Source: Maribacter sp.
Lineage (GTDB): Bacteria > Bacteroidota > Bacteroidia > Flavobacteriales > Flavobacteriaceae
Assembly (NCBI GenBank): GCA_018679695.1
Contig: JAHHKH010000392.1
Coordinates: forward strand, 1-10,049
Direction of reading: 5' to 3'
DNA: 10,049 nt
This document shows, in pieces, positions 7,195-10,049 of the stretch; the stretch's first letter is position 1, and every line of letters starts with the position of its first letter. The translations under genes and the position numbers were made by a program. The notes beneath the pieces are model-generated. The model was not told the origin of the DNA. It made no database searches and saw only the letters and a program-made list of their open reading frames with translations.

Positions 7195-8591
7195 TTTTTT
7201 TACTTGACCAAATATCAAACTTAATTGGAATAAAGTCACCCAAAGGGTACAGATCCCTTAGGATTTATGCGAATAGCACCTTTTTTTGTCCCTTAATAGC
7301 AGCAGTCTTACTCACTGTATCTTGCAAGGAAATGACCAAACCCGAACCGGTCAGGTCCAAAAGTCCCAACATAATACTTGTAATGGCCGATGATCTTGGT
7401 TTCGAGACCTTAGGTACATACAAGGGCTCAAGTTATGAAACACCGAACTTAGATCAACTTGCCAGCGATGGTATGCGATTTGACCATTGTTATTCCACGC
7501 CCCTCTGCACTCCCTCGAGGGTACAATTAATGACGGGCAGGTATAATCATCGCAATTATATTGGTTTTGGTCTCTTGGATCCCAATGAAAAGACCTTTGC
7601 CCATTATCTGAAAGAGGCTGGCTATAAAACCTTTGTTGCAGGAAAATGGCAACTATTTGGTAATGCCAATCAACAGCAGTTAGCAGGGGACAGAAAGGGG
7701 ACCACGCCAGAAAAAGCAGGTTTTGATGACTTTTGCCTTTGGCAAATTGACCATCGCGGATCAAGATACAAGAACCCTACTTTAAGTTCCAAAGCGGGTA
7801 CAATAGTATATGGGGATGAATTTGGTCCCGATATTTTTGTGGATAGGATTGAGACCTTTATGGACGACAACAAGGAAGATCCATTTTTCATTTATTATCC
7901 CATGGTACTCACACATGACCCTTTTGTGCCTACCCCGGATAATGAAAAATTCAAGTCTTTCGATCCTACATTAAAAGTAAACGATACTGCATATTTTGGT
8001 GAGATGGTGCATTATATGGATAAACTTGTTGGTCGAATAAGAACAAAAGTTGAGGAATTGGGTATACAAGACAATACCTTACTACTTTTTGTTGGCGATA
8101 ATGGTACCGATCGCGATGTCACTTCCGCCAATGATGGTAAAACCATTAGAGGAAATAAGGGTTATACCAGCGATGCAGGCACACATGTACCTTTGATAGC
8201 CTTTTGGGATGGGAAAATCAAAAAAGAAAGCATTAATGGGAATCTCATCGACTTTACCGATTTTCTGCCCACCGTTTTGGAGGCTGCTACACAAAGTAAA
8301 TTGGATTCGACATTAACCGATGGTCATAGTTTTTACCCACAACTTCTCGGAGATGACTCGGAAGCAAGGCAATGGATTTTCTGTCATTATGAACCCCATT
8401 GGGGAAATTTCAGCCCCCGACGTTATGTGCAAAACACAAAATGGAAATTGTATGAAAACGGGGAATTCTACAATCTGGAAAATGACATAACGGAACAAAA
8501 TCCCTTGAATACCGATGTGCAGCCAAAAACAGTACGAGAAATTCATGACCAGTTTCAAAAAGTGCTGGCCAAATACCCGAGTACGCCATAG
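7191..8591 (+). CDS. Formylglycine-dependent sulfatase (S1 type), predicted lipoprotein
   Basis: A sulfatase of the alkaline-phosphatase superfamily that hydrolyses sulfate esters, probably on a polysaccharide. In the 466-residue frame: metal ligands Asp67/Asp68 (MADDLG), the modification motif CTPSR (106-110) whose Cys106 is oxidised to formylglycine, GKWQ with Lys152, His242 in THDPF, Asp303/Asn304 in VGDNG and Lys323 in RGNKG. The usual GKWH reads GKWQ. The segment FDDFCLWQIDHRGSRYKNP, with ILTHDPFVPTPD-like surroundings, recalls a subfamily common in planctomycetes and Bacteroidetes (from memory). LLTVSC (40-45) is a lipobox, so the protein should be membrane-anchored outside the cytoplasm. 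The start is irregular: the only in-frame start is the TTG at 7191, overlapping the kdsA stop, which yields an overlong leader. The one ATG before the lipobox (7267) is a base out of frame across a T7 run. With eight T the protein would be 441 residues with Cys20 lipidated. The substrate is unknown. Confidence 0.87.
   Translation: MIFLLDQISNLIGIKSPKGYRSLRIYANSTFFCPLIAAVLLTVSCKEMTKPEPVRSKSPNIILVMADDLGFETLGTYKGSSYETPNLDQLASDGMRFDHCYSTPLCTPSRVQLMTGRYNHRNYIGFGLLDPNEKTFAHYLKEAGYKTFVAGKWQLFGNANQQQLAGDRKGTTPEKAGFDDFCLWQIDHRGSRYKNPTLSSKAGTIVYGDEFGPDIFVDRIETFMDDNKEDPFFIYYPMVLTHDPFVPTPDNEKFKSFDPTLKVNDTAYFGEMVHYMDKLVGRIRTKVEELGIQDNTLLLFVGDNGTDRDVTSANDGKTIRGNKGYTSDAGTHVPLIAFWDGKIKKESINGNLIDFTDFLPTVLEAATQSKLDSTLTDGHSFYPQLLGDDSEARQWIFCHYEPHWGNFSPRRYVQNTKWKLYENGEFYNLENDITEQNPLNTDVQPKTVREIHDQFQKVLAKYPSTP
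7267..7296 (+). other. Out-of-frame ATG with T7 run at the sulfatase signal peptide
   Basis: The ATG at 7267-7269 opens a nine-codon frame (protein MRIAPFFVP) that stops at the TAA at 7294-7296. It crosses seven consecutive T (7281-7287). Adding one T joins this ATG to the main sulfatase frame and gives MRIAPFFCPLIAAVLL followed by TVSC, a typical lipoprotein signal peptide. The feature is read directly from the bases; whether it is biological slippage or a sequencing error cannot be told here. Confidence 0.75.
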
Positions 8592-8610
8592 TGTTTTGGC
8601 TTTAATTCAA

Positions 8611-8618
8611 TACATTTG
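8611..8618 (+). promoter_or_regulatory. Possible -7 box before the second sulfatase
   Basis: TACATTTG fits the TAnnTTTG consensus exactly and lies 25 bases before the ATG at 8644, inside the 52-base gap between the sulfatases. The nearest TTTG (8595-8598) is only 12 bases upstream, shorter than the normal spacing, so an independent promoter is uncertain and read-through from the first sulfatase is as likely. Confidence 0.35.
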
Positions 8619-8643
8619 ATCAAGACCTAACAACCTAAATTCA

Positions 8644-10049
8644 ATGAAAATCAACACCCTTGGTTTCGCGCTAATAGGCTGTCTCCTTTTTATTTCATGT
8701 GAAAATGATAAAAGAGGCAATCGTAAGTCCCAAAAACCGAATATTGTTTTCATCATGTCTGACGACCATGCCTATCAGGCCATAAGTGCCTATAATGACC
8801 AATTGATCCAAACCCCGAATATTGATAGGATTGCCAAGGAGGGTATGCTATTTACAAATGCCAGTGTAACCAATAGTATCTGTGCACCTTCACGGGCGGT
8901 GATTCTTACTGGGAAACACTCACACATTAATGGAAAAATAGACAACCTCTCCCCTTTTGATACCACCAATATTACTTTTCCGCAGCTCTTAAAAAGTTCA
9001 GGCTATCAGACAGCCATGTTCGGGAAATTGCATTTTGGCAATAACCCCAAAGGTTTTGACGAGTTTAAAATCCTTCCTGGCCAAGGGGATTACTATAACC
9101 CTACGTTCAATACCTCTAAAGGGGATACTACAATCACGGGCTACGTAACCGATATTATCACCGACTTGACCTTGGATTGGCTTTCGGAAAGAAGAAACCT
9201 GGAGCAACCCTTTCTGTTGATGTATCTGCACAAAGCTCCCCATAGGTCATGGTTACCCGCCGAGCGTCATTATAAAGAGTATACACAAAAAGAATTCCCA
9301 TTGCCCAAAACTTTGTTCGATGACTATGCTACCCGCGGTGAAGCTGCCAAAACTGCGGAGATGAATATCCTGGAACATATGGTACTGAATTATGATAACA
9401 AGGTGCGCCCTGATGTCATTGAAGAATTACATATTGCTGACCAAAAATTGTTCGATCCATTGGAAAAAATGAATCCGGCACAAAAAGCGGCGTGGGATGC
9501 AGTATATGATCCTATAAACGAGGATTTTAAAATGGCCTATCCCTTAATGAACGACTCTACCCTGATGGTGTGGAAATACCAGCGTTATATGCAGGACTAT
9601 TTGGGTACGATTGCTGCGGTAGATGAGAATGTAGGTCGTCTACTGAATTATTTGGATGCTAAAGAGCTCTCGGAAAACACTATAGTCGTTTATACCTCAG
9701 ATCAAGGATTTTATTTGGGCGAGCACGGTTGGTTCGATAAACGGTTTATGTATGACGAATCGTTTAAAACCCCTCTATTGGTCAAATGGCCCAACGTAAT
9801 TACTCCGGGCACTACCGAAGATGAAATGGTACAGAATCTGGATTTCGCCCAGACCTTTCTAGAGATTGCAGGGATTATTTCACCCAAGGACATGCAAGGG
9901 GAATCTTTGGTTCCTTTATTCAAAAAGGACCACGGAAAATGGAACCGTGAAGCCGTTTATTACCATTACTATGAATACCCCGCCGAGCATGCTGTAAAAA
10001 GACATTATGGTATTGCAACAAAAGCATATAAACTAATGCACTATTACTA
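8644..10049 (+). CDS. Sulfatase lipoprotein, S1 type (C-terminus outside window)
   Basis: Reads 468 codons from the ATG at 8644 to the window edge with no stop, so the C-terminus is missing. The N-terminus (MKINTLGFALIGCLLFISC) is a lipoprotein signal peptide with Cys19 as the lipidation site. Sulfatase features: MSDDHA with Asp40/Asp41 as metal ligands, CAPSR (80-84) with Cys80 converted to formylglycine, GKLHFG with Lys128 and His130, HKAPHRSW, and TSDQGFYLGEHGWFDKRFMYDE with the second metal site. The block YYHYYEYPAEHAVKRHYG near the edge resembles the substrate-end region of Bacteroidetes N-acetylglucosamine-6-O-sulfatase-like enzymes (family S1_11 or a neighbour), judged from memory. 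It is clearly a different subfamily from the upstream sulfatase: the CxPSR surroundings and the insert at about 225-310 differ. It follows the first sulfatase by 52 bases on the same strand, so the two may act stepwise on one sulfated glycan. Substrate specificity is not established. Confidence 0.93.
   Translation, partial: MKINTLGFALIGCLLFISCENDKRGNRKSQKPNIVFIMSDDHAYQAISAYNDQLIQTPNIDRIAKEGMLFTNASVTNSICAPSRAVILTGKHSHINGKIDNLSPFDTTNITFPQLLKSSGYQTAMFGKLHFGNNPKGFDEFKILPGQGDYYNPTFNTSKGDTTITGYVTDIITDLTLDWLSERRNLEQPFLLMYLHKAPHRSWLPAERHYKEYTQKEFPLPKTLFDDYATRGEAAKTAEMNILEHMVLNYDNKVRPDVIEELHIADQKLFDPLEKMNPAQKAAWDAVYDPINEDFKMAYPLMNDSTLMVWKYQRYMQDYLGTIAAVDENVGRLLNYLDAKELSENTIVVYTSDQGFYLGEHGWFDKRFMYDESFKTPLLVKWPNVITPGTTEDEMVQNLDFAQTFLEIAGIISPKDMQGESLVPLFKKDHGKWNREAVYYHYYEYPAEHAVKRHYGIATKAYKLMHYY

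Noticed and set aside
7351..7764. A 137-codon minus-strand open frame inside the first sulfatase
   Set aside because: The opposite strand encodes the sulfatase core motifs. The antisense protein is low-complexity in character and matches nothing recognisable.

Overview
The window looks like chromosomal DNA of a member of the Bacteroidota, most likely a (marine) Flavobacteriaceae. Four signs point there. Genes start without Shine-Dalgarno sequences. Promoter -7 boxes have the Bacteroidetes form TAnnTTTG, the clearest being upstream of typA at 6243-6250 (minus strand). The KdsA, FtsE and TypA sequences are of Bacteroidetes type. Two sulfatase lipoproteins follow each other, as in algal or host glycan-degrading flavobacteria. 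The genus assignment is inference.

Layout. 1-2154 (-): the N-terminal 718 residues of a large secreted TPR-repeat protein whose C-terminus lies outside the window. 2321-3004 (+): an FtsE-type ABC ATPase, divergent from the TPR gene and without an adjacent ftsX. 3097-3519 (+): a small membrane-anchored protein of unknown function with a distinctive C-terminal motif block. 3594-4343 (+): a polyphosphate-glucokinase-like ROK kinase. 4361-4393: a strong hairpin that can terminate transcription from both sides. 4408-6207 (-): the translational GTPase TypA/BipA. 6373-7194 (+): KdsA of the metal-dependent class. 7191-8591 (+): a formylglycine sulfatase whose signal peptide start is irregular. 8644 to the window end (+): a second sulfatase lipoprotein of a different subfamily, truncated by the window edge.

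How the genes fit together. The left two thirds are envelope and housekeeping functions: a periplasmic or outer-membrane TPR protein, FtsE, sugar phosphorylation, a ribosome-associated GTPase and Kdo synthesis for lipopolysaccharide. From 7191 on, the content changes to secreted carbohydrate sulfatases. That change may mark the edge of a polysaccharide-utilisation locus continuing to the right. No SusC/SusD pair, glycoside hydrolase or sulfatase-maturation gene is visible inside the window, so the locus is only suggested.

The most noteworthy local signal is at 7267-7296. An ATG followed by a run of seven T is out of frame with the first sulfatase by exactly one base. An eighth T would give a textbook lipoprotein signal peptide. 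This is either a slippage or phase-variation site, a sequencing or assembly error, or a coincidence upstream of a TTG-initiated gene. No RNA genes, insertion sequences, CRISPR arrays or attachment sites were seen, and no gene-free stretch exceeds about 170 bases.
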